Assembly (NCBI GenBank): GCA_025929805.1
Contig: JAICPP010000017.1
Location: forward strand, 1-25,016
Origin: Gemmatimonadales bacterium
GTDB lineage: Bacteria; Gemmatimonadota; Gemmatimonadetes; Gemmatimonadales; GWC2-71-9
DNA length: 25,016 bases
Direction: 5' to 3'
In this document: piece by piece, positions 15,261-23,300 of the stretch
How positions within the stretch are numbered: the first letter of the stretch is position 1
Layout of the letters: each line of letters opens with the position of its first letter
The notes under the pieces: generated by a model
Told to the model about the DNA's origin: nothing
The model's database searches: none
What the model saw: only the letters and a program-made list of their open reading frames with translations
Translations under genes and position numbers: made by a program

Positions 15261-16592
15261 TTATCGCTTACTGACCCGCTCGCGTTCCACCGCCCGCCGA
15301 TCACCCCTGCGCTCGAGTGGCACAAAGGGACGCTCGGCTGCCCCGGTGTAAATCTGGCGGGGGCGGGCGATCTTCTGATCCTTGTCCAGCAACATCTCTT
15401 CCCACTGCGCCAGCCAGCCCGGCGTTCGGCCGATCGCAAAGAGCACGGTGAAATAGTCGGTGGGATATCCCATGGCCTGGTAAATCAGCCCGGAATAAAA
15501 GTCGACGTTGGGATACAACTTGCGTTTGATGAAGTACTCGTCCTCCAGGGCAATCCGCTCCAGCTCCAGGGCAATCTCCAGCTTGGGGTTCAATCCCGTC
15601 TGCTCGAAGACGTCGTATGCCACCTTCTTGATGAGTTTGGCGCGAGGGTCGTACGACTTGTACACCCGGTGACCGAACCCCATCAGCCGGCCGGAGCCCG
15701 CCTTGACCTTCTCGATGAATGACGGGACGTTTTTCTTGTCGGCGACTTCGTCGAGCATCTGGAGCACGGCCTCGTTGGCGCCGCCGTGGAGCGGCCCGTA
15801 GAGGGCGGCTATCCCGGCACTCACAGCGGAGAACGGATCGACGTGTGACGACCCTACGGCCCGTACTGCGCTGGTGGAGCAGTTTTGCTCATGGTCGGCG
15901 TGCAGGATGAGCAGGATCTCGAGCGCCCGCTGCAGCACCTTGTTGGGCTGATGCCGGCCGCCGATGCTGAACGTCATGTTCACGAAGTTCCCGATATAGT
16001 CGAGATCGTTCCGGGGAAACTCGTAAGGGAGGCCGCGGGAGTGGCGGAAGGCGAACGCGGCGATGGTGGGCAGCTTGGCCAGCAGACGCACCCGTTGGAG
16101 GTACCGGTTGGCGGGATCGTGGATGTTCTTGGCGTCCGGATAGAACGTAGAGAGAGCTCCCACGACCCCGAGCAGCATCCCCATGGGATGAGCGTCGTAC
16201 CGGAAGCCCTCCAGAAACTTGGTGATGTTGGTATGGACGTAGGTGTGGAACTTGATCGTGTCTTGCCACTTGGCGAGCTGTTCCCGATCGGGCAGCTCGC
16301 CCTCGCACAGCAGATAGGCTACCTCGAGGAACGAGGCGCGCTCGGCCAGCTGCTCGATGGGGTAACCCCGATAGCGCAAAATGCCGCGGTCGCCATCGAT
16401 GTAGGTGATTGCGCTGCGACAGGCCGCCGTGTTCATGAACGCCGGGTCGTACGTCATCATCCCGAAATCGTCCTCGGAGACCTTGATCTGCCGCAGATCG
16501 GTGGCCCGGATGGTGCTGTCGGTGATCGGCAGCTCGTAACTCTTGCCGGTGCGGTTGTCGGTCACGGTAATGCTGTCCTTCGGCACGAGCAT
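15261..16592 (-). CDS. gltA: Citrate synthase
   Basis: 443 aa. It condenses oxaloacetate and acetyl-CoA at the entry to the TCA cycle. The catalytic triad is visible: H269 in PLHGGANEAVL, H308 in GFGHRVYKSYDPRA and D364 in NVDFYSG. The segment LHADHEQNCSTS (231-241) is also typical, and the length fits the long bacterial type with an N-terminal beta-rich region (residues 1-50). The ATG at 16592 gives the expected N-terminus. A -10-like TATAGT lies about 40 nt upstream. It is transcribed convergently with speA. Confidence 0.97.
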   Translation of the reverse strand: MLVPKDSITVTDNRTGKSYELPITDSTIRATDLRQIKVSEDDFGMMTYDPAFMNTAACRSAITYIDGDRGILRYRGYPIEQLAERASFLEVAYLLCEGELPDREQLAKWQDTIKFHTYVHTNITKFLEGFRYDAHPMGMLLGVVGALSTFYPDAKNIHDPANRYLQRVRLLAKLPTIAAFAFRHSRGLPYEFPRNDLDYIGNFVNMTFSIGGRHQPNKVLQRALEILLILHADHEQNCSTSAVRAVGSSHVDPFSAVSAGIAALYGPLHGGANEAVLQMLDEVADKKNVPSFIEKVKAGSGRLMGFGHRVYKSYDPRAKLIKKVAYDVFEQTGLNPKLEIALELERIALEDEYFIKRKLYPNVDFYSGLIYQAMGYPTDYFTVLFAIGRTPGWLAQWEEMLLDKDQKIARPRQIYTGAAERPFVPLERRGDRRAVERERVSKR

Positions 16593-16631
16593 CCTCGAGG
16601 TGGCGCGTTGCAGGCTCAGGTTCCGTCCCCA

Positions 16632-16660
16632 ACTATAGAGGGGTTGCCGGAGGGGAGGAA
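16632..16660 (-). promoter_or_regulatory. Candidate gltA promoter
   Basis: Minus-strand TATAGT at 16637-16632 resembles a -10 box. About 17 nt upstream, TTCCTC (16660-16655) is a weak -35 match. This would give a leader of roughly 30 nt. Confidence 0.35.
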
Positions 16661-16765
16661 CCCCGCGCTGGCGGCCAGGGGGACGGGCGGACAGAGTTAG
16701 TTGGTGTTTTCAGCGAAGCCAAGCATTTCTCAGTCGCGGTAACCATCAACAAGGATATGCTACTC

Positions 16766-18277
16766 ATGCGGCTTCTCATCGGCCTGCTGCTGTTTACCTA
16801 TGCCCCTCCCCTCGCTGCCCAGTCGGCAGTCGACACCACCGGTATCGGACGCCTGCTGGACCAGGCGATGAAGCGGTCTGAGGTCATGCAGAACCTCCGC
16901 TATCTCAGCGATGTAATCGGTCCTCGTCTCTCCGGCTCTCCCGCCATGCGGCGCGCGAATGACTGGACGGCATCGCGCTTCAAGGCCTATGGACTCAGGG
17001 TGCGATTGGAGCCGTACGAGTTCGGTAGCACCTGGGAGCGAGGCACTGCATCCTTGCAGCTGCTGGCTCCGTTCAATCGCGCCATCACGGCGCATAGCTG
17101 GGCCTGGACCGAAGGAACCGGAGGCAAGACTCTGGAAGGCCCCGTAGTCCTGACCGACCTGTCCACTCCCGAAAGCCTTGCAGTCTATCGCGACAAAGTG
17201 AAGGGAGCCTGGGTGCTCCCTCGGGCGCCCTATCCTCTGTGGAATCCGGACGGCCCTGAAATGACTGCGAAAGACTCCATCAGGCTGGAGGAACAGCGAA
17301 AGTTTCGGGCCAGCCCGTTTGCGGACACCTCCATTGCAGCGGTTACTGCACGACGCCAGTTCCAGGTCGATCTTCCGTACGTGCTCAAGGCGGAAGGTGC
17401 ACTCGGGACCCTGGTGGATGGCAGCAAAGAGCACGCCCTCATGACGATGAGCGGCTCGCCCAATCGGCACTCGCCGCTGCCCAACTTGGTGATCTCACAC
17501 GAGGACTACGCGCTACTCGCTCGCCGGGTGGGCGGTCGGATGAAGCCCAGACTGGCGGGGACGGTCGAGAACCGCGTCGGTCGCGAGCCGGTGCGGCAAT
17601 GGAATACGGTGGCCGAGATCCGGGGAACTCAATGGCCCAGCCAGGCAGTGATCCTCGGTGCCCATCTGGATAGTTGGGATCTGGGTACCGGCGTAACCGA
17701 TAATGGGACGGGCTCGATGGTAGTGCTCGAAGCGGCGCGCATCGTTGCAGCTGCTGGGCTCAAGCCCAAGCGTTCTATCCGTTTTATCCTGTTCAGCGGG
17801 GAAGAGCAGGGGCTGCTCGGATCTCGCGCCTATGCGGCGGCCCACGCCGGTGAGGCGGACAGCATCCAGGCGGTGCTGGTGCTGGACAACGGCACCGGTG
17901 CCATCACTGGTCAGGCCCTCCAGGGCAGAGATGATCTCGAAGAGCTCTGGCGCCAGTTGCTCGCACCAGTGAGTTCCTTGAACGCGGATAGTGTTCGGAG
18001 CGCCAGCAAGAGCGGCACCGACCATCTCTCATTTTTGCCCTATGGGGTGCCTGGATTCAACTTCGATCAGCTGCCCCGGGGCTACAATCACACCCATCAC
18101 TCGCAGAGTGACACCTACGATAAGGCGGTTGCCGCCGATCTGAAGCAGGCCGCCGCGGTTATGGCAGTGACAGCGTACCAGCTGGCCAACCTACCCGAGT
18201 TGCTGCCACGGGGTCCCAAGAGTCCAGTCGTGCCGGTGCCGAGCAAGCCATCACCGGGCGTGGCGGTTAGGCGATAG
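16766..18277 (+). CDS. Secreted M28-family zinc aminopeptidase (carboxypeptidase Q-like)
   Basis: 503 aa. A Sec signal peptide (residues 1-19, ending LAAQ) sends it to the envelope or outside. A PA-type insert occupies about 110-260, and the M28 catalytic domain spans about 280-480. Zinc and catalytic residues are H300 and D302 (GAHLDSWD), D312 (TDNGTG), the glutamate pair 346-347 (SGEEQGLLGS), D374 (VLDNGT) and the late His in YNHTHHSQSDTYD. The family removes amino acids from peptide ends; the closest pattern is plasma glutamate carboxypeptidase-like. ATG at 16766 is chosen because AAGGA (16751-16755) lies 10 nt upstream; an ATG at 16757 is only 1 nt from it. Confidence 0.93.
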   Translation: MRLLIGLLLFTYAPPLAAQSAVDTTGIGRLLDQAMKRSEVMQNLRYLSDVIGPRLSGSPAMRRANDWTASRFKAYGLRVRLEPYEFGSTWERGTASLQLLAPFNRAITAHSWAWTEGTGGKTLEGPVVLTDLSTPESLAVYRDKVKGAWVLPRAPYPLWNPDGPEMTAKDSIRLEEQRKFRASPFADTSIAAVTARRQFQVDLPYVLKAEGALGTLVDGSKEHALMTMSGSPNRHSPLPNLVISHEDYALLARRVGGRMKPRLAGTVENRVGREPVRQWNTVAEIRGTQWPSQAVILGAHLDSWDLGTGVTDNGTGSMVVLEAARIVAAAGLKPKRSIRFILFSGEEQGLLGSRAYAAAHAGEADSIQAVLVLDNGTGAITGQALQGRDDLEELWRQLLAPVSSLNADSVRSASKSGTDHLSFLPYGVPGFNFDQLPRGYNHTHHSQSDTYDKAVAADLKQAAAVMAVTAYQLANLPELLPRGPKSPVVPVPSKPSPGVAVRR

Positions 18278-18323
18278 AGGCTCACCTCGGCTATTTTTCG
18301 TTCAATACCAGCAGGATTGGGGA

Positions 18324-18716
18324 ATGGCCATCGCGGAAGGCAGGACGATCCCGTTCGTAGGGCCCGAAGCGGTCGACGTGGCCGTGCTCGAGACGTTCGA
18401 ATATATCGGCCCGGACCAGGAAATCGTCACTGAGACCAATGAATTCAGCGCGGTGTGTCCGTATAGCGGCTTGCCCGACTACGCGACACTCACGATTCGC
18501 TATACCCCATCTGATCGCTGCGTGGAGCTCAAGAGCCTCAAGTACTACGTCACGAGCTTCCGTAACGTGGGAATTTTCCAGGAGCACGCAACGGCGCGCA
18601 TCGCGACCGATCTGTTCAAGGTGCTGGAACCCAAAGCGCTCGAGGTCACGACCCGGTACAACGTGCGCGGCGGGTTTGAGACCAGGTGCACGGTGAGACT
18701 ACCTGCAGGCGGGTAA
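18324..18716 (+). CDS. queF: NADPH-dependent 7-cyano-7-deazaguanine reductase (type I)
   Basis: 130 aa, the short YkvM-like type of QueF. It reduces preQ0 to preQ1 in queuosine synthesis. C45 in EFSAVCPYSGLPDYA forms the thioimide with substrate and D52 is the proton donor. The NADPH-binding QueF motif reads ELKSLKYY (68-75). It completes steps begun by queE and queC about 10 kb away on the other strand. The ATG has AGGATTGGGGA immediately upstream. The stop codon lies inside the left arm of the palindrome shared with the convergent acyl-CoA dehydrogenase gene. Confidence 0.96.
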   Translation: MAIAEGRTIPFVGPEAVDVAVLETFEYIGPDQEIVTETNEFSAVCPYSGLPDYATLTIRYTPSDRCVELKSLKYYVTSFRNVGIFQEHATARIATDLFKVLEPKALEVTTRYNVRGGFETRCTVRLPAGG

Positions 18717-18784
18717 GCAGGTAAGCGGGTAAGCCGCGCTCTCTCTCCCACTATCTTCTTACCCGCTTACCATCCTACCCGCCT
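18707..18784. repeat. Palindrome of tandem GCGGGTAA octamers
   Basis: The left arm (18707-18733) contains GCGGGTAA, GCAGGTAA and GCGGGTAA in tandem. The right arm (18758-18784) is its complement with about four mismatches. The arms include the stop codons of queF (+) and of the acyl-CoA dehydrogenase gene (-), so a hairpin here would shape both mRNA ends and could act as a bidirectional terminator. Confidence 0.85.
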
Positions 18785-20645
18785 ACCCCTCCCCCCTCAC
18801 CATGCCCGTCTCCAGCCAGGTGTGCTCGTTGCGCAGCACCTGTTGAGCCACCTGATAAGTTGGTACATCCTCATTTTCGAACACCGTAGCAAAGCGCTCC
18901 TCCACCCGCCGCCGGGCGTGGCGGCTGAAGAGATCCGCCAGCTGCACTGGTCCCGGGTTGGAAGGGTCCTGCTTGGCCATGGCGTACGCCCGGGAGCAGG
19001 CTGCGGTAATCGCGAGCAGCTCCGCCCCGATCTCGACCAGTCGGCCCAGGACCGCCTGCCGCTTCTCCAGCTTGGGACCGAAGCGAACCATGCAATGGAA
19101 GAGAGTGCGGGCCAGCCGGCGGCAGGACCGCGACACGAACCGGATGTGCGTTGCCAGCGCGCCGAATTCGCCGTACCGCGGAGCCCAGCCCCAACCCAGC
19201 CAGAGCTTGGGATACCAGTAGGCGTAATATGCGCCCGACTTGAGTAGCGCCTGGATCTTTTTCCCCATCGGTGCCTTGGGGTCGATCAGATCGCCGGCCA
19301 GCTTCAGATGGGTATCCACCGCCTCCCGGGCGATGAACAGGCGCATGATCTCGCTGGATCCCTCGAATATCAGATTGATACGGAAGTCTCGCATCATCCG
19401 CTCGACTGGATCCGGCCGCTCGCCTCGTCCGCGCAGGCTGTCGGCAGTCTCGTAGCCCCGGCCGCCCTTGATCTGAAGCGTGTCGTCGACGATGCGCCAT
19501 CCCACTTCGGTGTTCCACATCTTGGCCATGGCGGCCTCGAGCCGGATGTCGGCGCCGCCCCGGTCGGCCAGGAGTGAGGCGAGATCCGAGACGGCCTCCA
19601 TGGCAAAGGTGTCGGCCGCCATCCGGCCGATCTTCTGTGCGATGGCATCGTGCTTCCCAATCGGCTGGCCCCACTGAACTCGTTCCGCGGCCCAGCGCCG
19701 GACAATCTCGAGGCATCGCTTGGCGCCTGCCACTGCCGACGCGGGCAGGGTCAGGCGTCCGGTGTTGAGCGTGACCAGCGCCAGCTTGAGGCCCTTCCCC
19801 TCACCCCAGAGTACATTCTCGACCGGAACCCGCACATTGGTAAACCGGATGATGCCGTTCTCCAGGGCCTTCAATCCCATGAAGTGAAGCCGCTGTACCA
19901 CCTCCACACCGGGCCAGTTGGTCTCTACGATGAACGCCGTGATCTTCTTGGGCCCGGTGCGGGCCATGACCACCATCAGCTCCGCAATGGTGCCGTTGGT
20001 GCACCAGAGCTTCTCGCCATTGAGGATGTAGTGGGTGCCGTCCGCCGACAGCGTGGCAGTCGTGCTGAGCGCAGCAGGGTCGGAACCCACTTGATTTTCG
20101 GTCAGCGCAAAGGCAGAGACCGCGCCCCGCGCCAGGCGGGGGAGGTACTTCTTCTTCTGGGCAGGAGTGCCAAACAGCTTAAGTGGCGTCGGGACGCCGA
20201 TGGACTGCGCCGCCGACAGCAGCGCGGTGAGGTTGCCGTCTTGACTGGTGACCAGGCCGATCGCGTGGGTATAGCTGTACTGGCTCAAGCCCAGCCCGCC
20301 GTATTCCACCGGGATCTTGATCCCGAATGCCCCTAACTCCTGGAGGCCCTGGAGTACATCCGGCGGGATCTTTCCATCTCTGTCGATCTGGTCACTGTCC
20401 ACCCGCTGGCGCATGAACCGCTCCAGCTTCTCCATGAACGGCTTAGCCCGGGCGAGGTCGTCCGGATCGGGAGTGGGGAAGGGATGAACCAGGTCCAAAC
20501 GGAAGGAGCCCTCGAACAACTCGCGAACGAAGCTGGGCGCCTGCCAATCCTTCTCGCGCGCCGCCTCGGCGACTTCTCGGGCCTCCTGCTCGGTGGCAAG
20601 CGGGGTAGGAGGAGTCCGTACTGGGTGCGTGAGAAGATCAGTCAT
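18783..20645 (-). CDS. Acyl-CoA dehydrogenase (VLCAD/ACAD9-like)
   Basis: 620 aa, longer than the usual 380 aa, as in very-long-chain types. Residues about 60-445 are the three-part acyl-CoA dehydrogenase core: AFALTENQVGSDPAAL FAD/substrate motif (179-192), NGEKLWCTNG (209-218) and FEGSSEIMRLFIARE with the probable catalytic base E428. A further C-terminal helical domain (445-620) holds FHCMVRFG and a last helix, resembling the VLCAD/ACAD9 extension. It oxidises fatty acyl-CoA, passing electrons to ETF. Its start (ATGACTGA) overlaps the end of the upstream TetR gene by 8 bp, so regulator and enzyme form one operon. Confidence 0.95.
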   Translation of the reverse strand: MTDLLTHPVRTPPTPLATEQEAREVAEAAREKDWQAPSFVRELFEGSFRLDLVHPFPTPDPDDLARAKPFMEKLERFMRQRVDSDQIDRDGKIPPDVLQGLQELGAFGIKIPVEYGGLGLSQYSYTHAIGLVTSQDGNLTALLSAAQSIGVPTPLKLFGTPAQKKKYLPRLARGAVSAFALTENQVGSDPAALSTTATLSADGTHYILNGEKLWCTNGTIAELMVVMARTGPKKITAFIVETNWPGVEVVQRLHFMGLKALENGIIRFTNVRVPVENVLWGEGKGLKLALVTLNTGRLTLPASAVAGAKRCLEIVRRWAAERVQWGQPIGKHDAIAQKIGRMAADTFAMEAVSDLASLLADRGGADIRLEAAMAKMWNTEVGWRIVDDTLQIKGGRGYETADSLRGRGERPDPVERMMRDFRINLIFEGSSEIMRLFIAREAVDTHLKLAGDLIDPKAPMGKKIQALLKSGAYYAYWYPKLWLGWGWAPRYGEFGALATHIRFVSRSCRRLARTLFHCMVRFGPKLEKRQAVLGRLVEIGAELLAITAACSRAYAMAKQDPSNPGPVQLADLFSRHARRRVEERFATVFENEDVPTYQVAQQVLRNEHTWLETGMVRGEG

Positions 20646-21321
20646 GGGTCGGGGACTCGGTTGAGGTGGAGGTTACGACTGGCTGAGCGGCGGGGCCGCG
20701 GAGACCGTGCAGCACCAGCGAGATCACGTGACGCTTGCGCCGCTCCAGATCGTCGGCGCCTTCCAGCCTGACCCCCACCGCCGGGGCGACGGTCTGGCTG
20801 TGGATGAGGTGGAACCAGCACAGCGAGATGATGCTGAGCAGCAGCTGCGACGCCTCACCCGATGGCGCGTCGTCCAGACCCAGCTCGGCGCTGATGGCGG
20901 CCAGGGCTTCCTGTCCCGCGGAGAGGTGATTCGCATCCCGGGGAAGGAGACTCCCGCTCAGCGCTTCGCGCTCGATCAACCGAACGAAGTTGGGCCGCGC
21001 AGCGAGGAAGTCGAAGTAATCGGAGACGGCACCGGCCAGGATGGTCTCGGGACTCTCATTGCTGGCCAGCGCCCGAGCGCGCCCCGCTCGCACCGCCTCG
21101 CGGACCTCGGCGAACGACCGGTCGAGAACCGCTTCATACAAGTCGGCCTTGGACCGGAAGAAGTAGCCGGGGGTGCCCCGCGAGACGCCGGCAGCGGCGC
21201 CTACCTGGGTCAGGCTGGTAGCGTCGTACCCCTGCTGGGCAAAGAGCCGCTCAGCGGCATCGAGGATGGCTCCCCGGCTCCGCTCCGCGTCTCGGATTCG
21301 TTCGGTAGTGGTAGTCGTCAA
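20638..21321 (-). CDS. TetR/AcrR-family transcriptional regulator
   Basis: 227 aa from TTG at 21321. The helix-turn-helix lies at about 14-62: AILDAAERLFAQQGYDATSLTQVGAAAGVSRGTPGYFFRSKADLYEAV. The rest is the helical ligand/dimer domain. Being cotranscribed with an acyl-CoA dehydrogenase suggests it senses an acyl-CoA or fatty acid, as some TetR regulators of beta-oxidation do; this is inference. A TTG at 21336 is an alternative start; neither has a strong Shine-Dalgarno sequence. A perfect palindrome 30 bp upstream is a likely autoregulatory operator. Confidence 0.92.
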   Translation of the reverse strand: MTTTTTERIRDAERSRGAILDAAERLFAQQGYDATSLTQVGAAAGVSRGTPGYFFRSKADLYEAVLDRSFAEVREAVRAGRARALASNESPETILAGAVSDYFDFLAARPNFVRLIEREALSGSLLPRDANHLSAGQEALAAISAELGLDDAPSGEASQLLLSIISLCWFHLIHSQTVAPAVGVRLEGADDLERRKRHVISLVLHGLRGPAAQPVVTSTSTESPTHD

Positions 21322-21350
21322 TCGCTGCCCGCGCAAAGAGTTGCAGCTTG

Positions 21351-21366
21351 CTTGCTGATTAGCAAG
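21351..21366. promoter_or_regulatory. Palindromic operator candidate for the TetR regulator
   Basis: CTTGCTGATTAGCAAG has perfect 6-bp arms around a 4-bp centre. It lies 29 bp upstream of the TetR start codon, the usual place for an autoregulatory site. It also separates this operon from the integron. Confidence 0.6.
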
Positions 21367-21433
21367 TTACCTGTGGCGCCCAGTTTCGTCAACGGGGCAT
21401 TGCGGCTGCCGGCACTCCGATTCTACGGCTGAG

Positions 21434-21704
21434 GTGCGAGGGCTTCTGAATCGGCGGTTCAGGGCCATGGCGGCGGCGGTGCGCACCAGTGGGATTGGGA
21501 AGCGGGCGAGTTGTCACCTGCGGCAATCGTTCGCTGCTCATTTGCTGGAGGCGGGGTATGACATCCGGACGGTGCAGGGAATTGCTGGGGCACCGGGACG
21601 TGTCGACCACGATGAGGTACACGAACGTCCTCAACCGAAGAGGTCGTGCGGTTCAAATCCGGCAGACCGTCTGGGTTCAGGAGTGGGCGATGGGAATGGC
21701 GTGA
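21434..21704 (+). pseudogene. intI: Integron integrase relic (C-terminal part of intI)
   Basis: Only about 85 codons of an expected ~320 remain. The frame reads RAMAAAVRTSGIGKRASCH, then LRQSFAAHLLEAGYDIRTVQ. After one extra G near 21582, the next frame reads ELLGHRDVSTTMRYTNVLNR. A second shift near 21650 restores SNPADRL. These pieces match the box II region and C-terminus of integron integrases. The catalytic HTLRHSFATH is damaged: the T is missing and the second His is Gln. The nucleophile Tyr in TTMRYTNV survives. The N-terminal core-binding domain, the catalytic first Arg and the IntI-specific patch are gone. It should be inactive. Confidence 0.88.
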
Positions 21705-21765
21705 TAGACTGTTGTTGGTGATGTTGTTCCTGATTACCTGACCAGGAATGTCCGTCCACTTACTA

Positions 21766-21780
21766 GTTAATAGGTGGCGC
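21766..21780 (+). other. Candidate attI/first-cassette junction
   Basis: GTTAATAGGTGGCGC is followed, at 22114, by GCGCCACCTA, the reverse complement of TAGGTGGCGC. In a circular cassette the bases after the R' core pair with those before R''. The match therefore marks the left edge of cassette 1, although GTTAATA departs from GTTRRRY, apparently by a 3-nt insertion. No attI core with accessory integrase sites was recognised. Confidence 0.5.
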
Positions 21781-21837
21781 GGAGCCTGCCCATTCGTAGC
21801 AGGCCTATGCACAGCTGATCGAAAATGGGGGCGTATC

Positions 21838-22113
21838 GTGGCTAATAAACGTCAGATCAGCGCAGACGAGGCCAAGCAGGTCGGCACGACTCTGGGGCTG
21901 GACTGGAAGAAAGTTGATCCCGAGCAGTTCCGCCGCGGACTGGAAGTTGAACTGGAGCATGGCGCGCGAGATCCAGACACCAACGTCACGAACGACGATC
22001 TCACACTCACGGGGAAGATTGCTTGGGCGCACCTCAAGGAATTTCCGGACTACTACACGCGCTTAGACAAGCTAGAAGCAGAAGCGGATGCCTATTGGGC
22101 GTCCCGCCGGTAA
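21838..22113 (+). CDS. Cassette 1: DUF5661-like small protein
   Basis: 91 aa from GTG at 21838. The sequence fits the DUF5661 family: DEAKQVGTTLGLDW, the acidic VELEHGARDPDTNVTNDD segment and AWAHLKEFPDYYTRLDKLE. Members are small soluble proteins of unknown role, common in phages and metagenomes. There is no signal peptide or cysteine. A longer frame back to an ATG at 21748 would cross the junction region and adds residues unlike the family. It ends 5 bp before attC R'', as cassette genes do. Codon use is similar to neighbours. Confidence 0.85.
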   Translation: MANKRQISADEAKQVGTTLGLDWKKVDPEQFRRGLEVELEHGARDPDTNVTNDDLTLTGKIAWAHLKEFPDYYTRLDKLEAEADAYWASRR

Positions 22114-22118
22114 GCGCC

Positions 22119-22219
22119 ACCTAACAAGCGCATGGGGCTGGCGGGCGTCTCAATTCAAAGGAACGTTAGATAGTATCCAAGCCGGCAAGTCGCCGCGGCT
22201 GATGCGCTGTGCGTTAGGC
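22119..22219 (+). repeat. attC site 1
   Basis: R'' ACCTAAC (22119-22125) and R' GTTAGGC (22213-22219) enclose 101 bp. L'' GCGCATGGGGCTG pairs imperfectly with L' CGGCTGATGCGC. The centre is variable, as expected for the terminal loop. Confidence 0.9.
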
Positions 22220-22242
22220 CGCGGACATGGAGAAGGGAGCAT

Positions 22243-22653
22243 ATGCCGCGCCTAGTTTCGAGCGGATTGTACGCCGTCCGGCTCTCGCTCGCTTTGGGTG
22301 GGCCGTTTCTCGGGGCGGCCTGCGGTGACGATAGTACGGCTCCCAGCCCGTCACTTATCGGCACGTGGGACCTCATCGGATTTACCGACATGGGGATATC
22401 CGCGGTCACCACCGGCACCTGCGAATTCCGACCCGACGGGACATTTGGCATCAACGCGATGATCACCTTTCCCGGCGAGCCTACCGAGTCCCTCGTCATT
22501 GCTGGCAGCTACGTTCAGAGCCGCACTACAGTGGTGTTGACGATCGGGGCCCAGACCGGCAATTGGACGCTCACGTCTAGTGGCAATGAGGTAATGCTCA
22601 CGGAGAATGAACCACCACCGGCGAACACCATTACGCTGCGTCGTGCTCCGTGA
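22243..22653 (+). CDS. Cassette 2: putative lipoprotein
   Basis: 136 aa. A signal peptide ends in the lipobox LGAAC (about 24-28), so it should be anchored in the envelope. The mature part begins LIGTWDL, a start typical of lipocalin-like lipoproteins in soil bacteria. It is rich in beta strands and ends in NTITLRRAP. No catalytic motif was seen. ATG at 22243 has AGAAGGGAG just upstream, within 25 bp of the attC1 core, as is usual for a cassette gene read from the array direction. It ends 8 bp before attC2. Confidence 0.82.
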   Translation: MPRLVSSGLYAVRLSLALGGPFLGAACGDDSTAPSPSLIGTWDLIGFTDMGISAVTTGTCEFRPDGTFGINAMITFPGEPTESLVIAGSYVQSRTTVVLTIGAQTGNWTLTSSGNEVMLTENEPPPANTITLRRAP

Positions 22654-22661
22654 TCCTCGCG

Positions 22662-22759
22662 GCCTAACAAGCGCACGCAGGGGACGGCGCTTCAGGGCTA
22701 AGGAACGTCGGATTGTGCGCACGCGGAGAAGTCGCCGCAGCTGATGCGGTCCGTTAGGC
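22662..22759 (+). repeat. attC site 2
   Basis: R'' GCCTAAC (22662-22668) and R' GTTAGGC (22753-22759), 98 bp. The L' side reads GCAGCTGATGCG. The bases before R'' (GCGGCCTAAC) are complementary to those after the R' of attC1 (GTTAGGCCGC), which confirms cassette 2 as a unit. Confidence 0.92.
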
Positions 22760-22783
22760 GGGCCCCGTACCCAGAGAGCCCGC

Positions 22784-23206
22784 CTAGCTCGGTTGGGGCG
22801 TTGACTTGATCTCGCGGGGTGGATGCGTGATCGACCACACATAGGCGGCGACCGCCCGAACATCCTCGTCCGGCATGTTGGTCCAGCCCCGCATTGGCAT
22901 CGGCTTGCGGGTCCAGGTTTGGTGGCCCGGAATGCCTCGCTTGATCTGCTCGACCAGCCACTCGTACGTTCCGGGGCCGTGCAGCCAGAGAGCGCCGGTG
23001 AGGGCCGGCCCATCGCCAGTGCCCTGGGCGTCATTGCCGTGGCAGGCGGCGCAGTTCGCCGAGCCATGAAATAAGCGCCGGCCCCAGGCAATGGCGCTGT
23101 CGGTTACACCAGGTGGTCGGGGCACTGGCTGCTGGGCGGCCGCTGGGGCGGCGCCGAGCAAAACCGAGGCAACGAGCAGTCGGTGGCGGAGAGGCAACAT
23201 CGACAT
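22784..23206 (-). CDS. Cassette 3: c-type cytochrome (reverse orientation)
   Basis: 140 aa, one haem-binding CAACH motif (about residues 52-56) and a likely axial Met in KPMPMRGW. A signal peptide (1-25, ending AAAQ) directs it to the periplasm, where single-haem cytochromes pass electrons. Neighbouring residues GRRLFHGSANCAACHG and a final helix DVRAVAAYVWSI fit class I cytochrome c. AGGA lies 7 nt before the ATG. The gene is antisense to the array, so it needs its own promoter; none is obvious. Its stop is 25 bp from attC2. Confidence 0.92.
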   Translation of the reverse strand: MSMLPLRHRLLVASVLLGAAPAAAQQPVPRPPGVTDSAIAWGRRLFHGSANCAACHGNDAQGTGDGPALTGALWLHGPGTYEWLVEQIKRGIPGHQTWTRKPMPMRGWTNMPDEDVRAVAAYVWSITHPPREIKSTPQPS

Positions 23207-23300
23207 AAGGGATCCTGTTGTGGTTGGCGTCCTCCTCAGACTAGCAGCTCGAGGCTGAAGAAACGGTGAAGAAGGACGTAAGGTCTCGCGGTCCGGGGCC

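Noticed and set aside
15885..16700. Long plus-strand open frame over gltA
   Set aside because: Antisense shadow of citrate synthase without family features.
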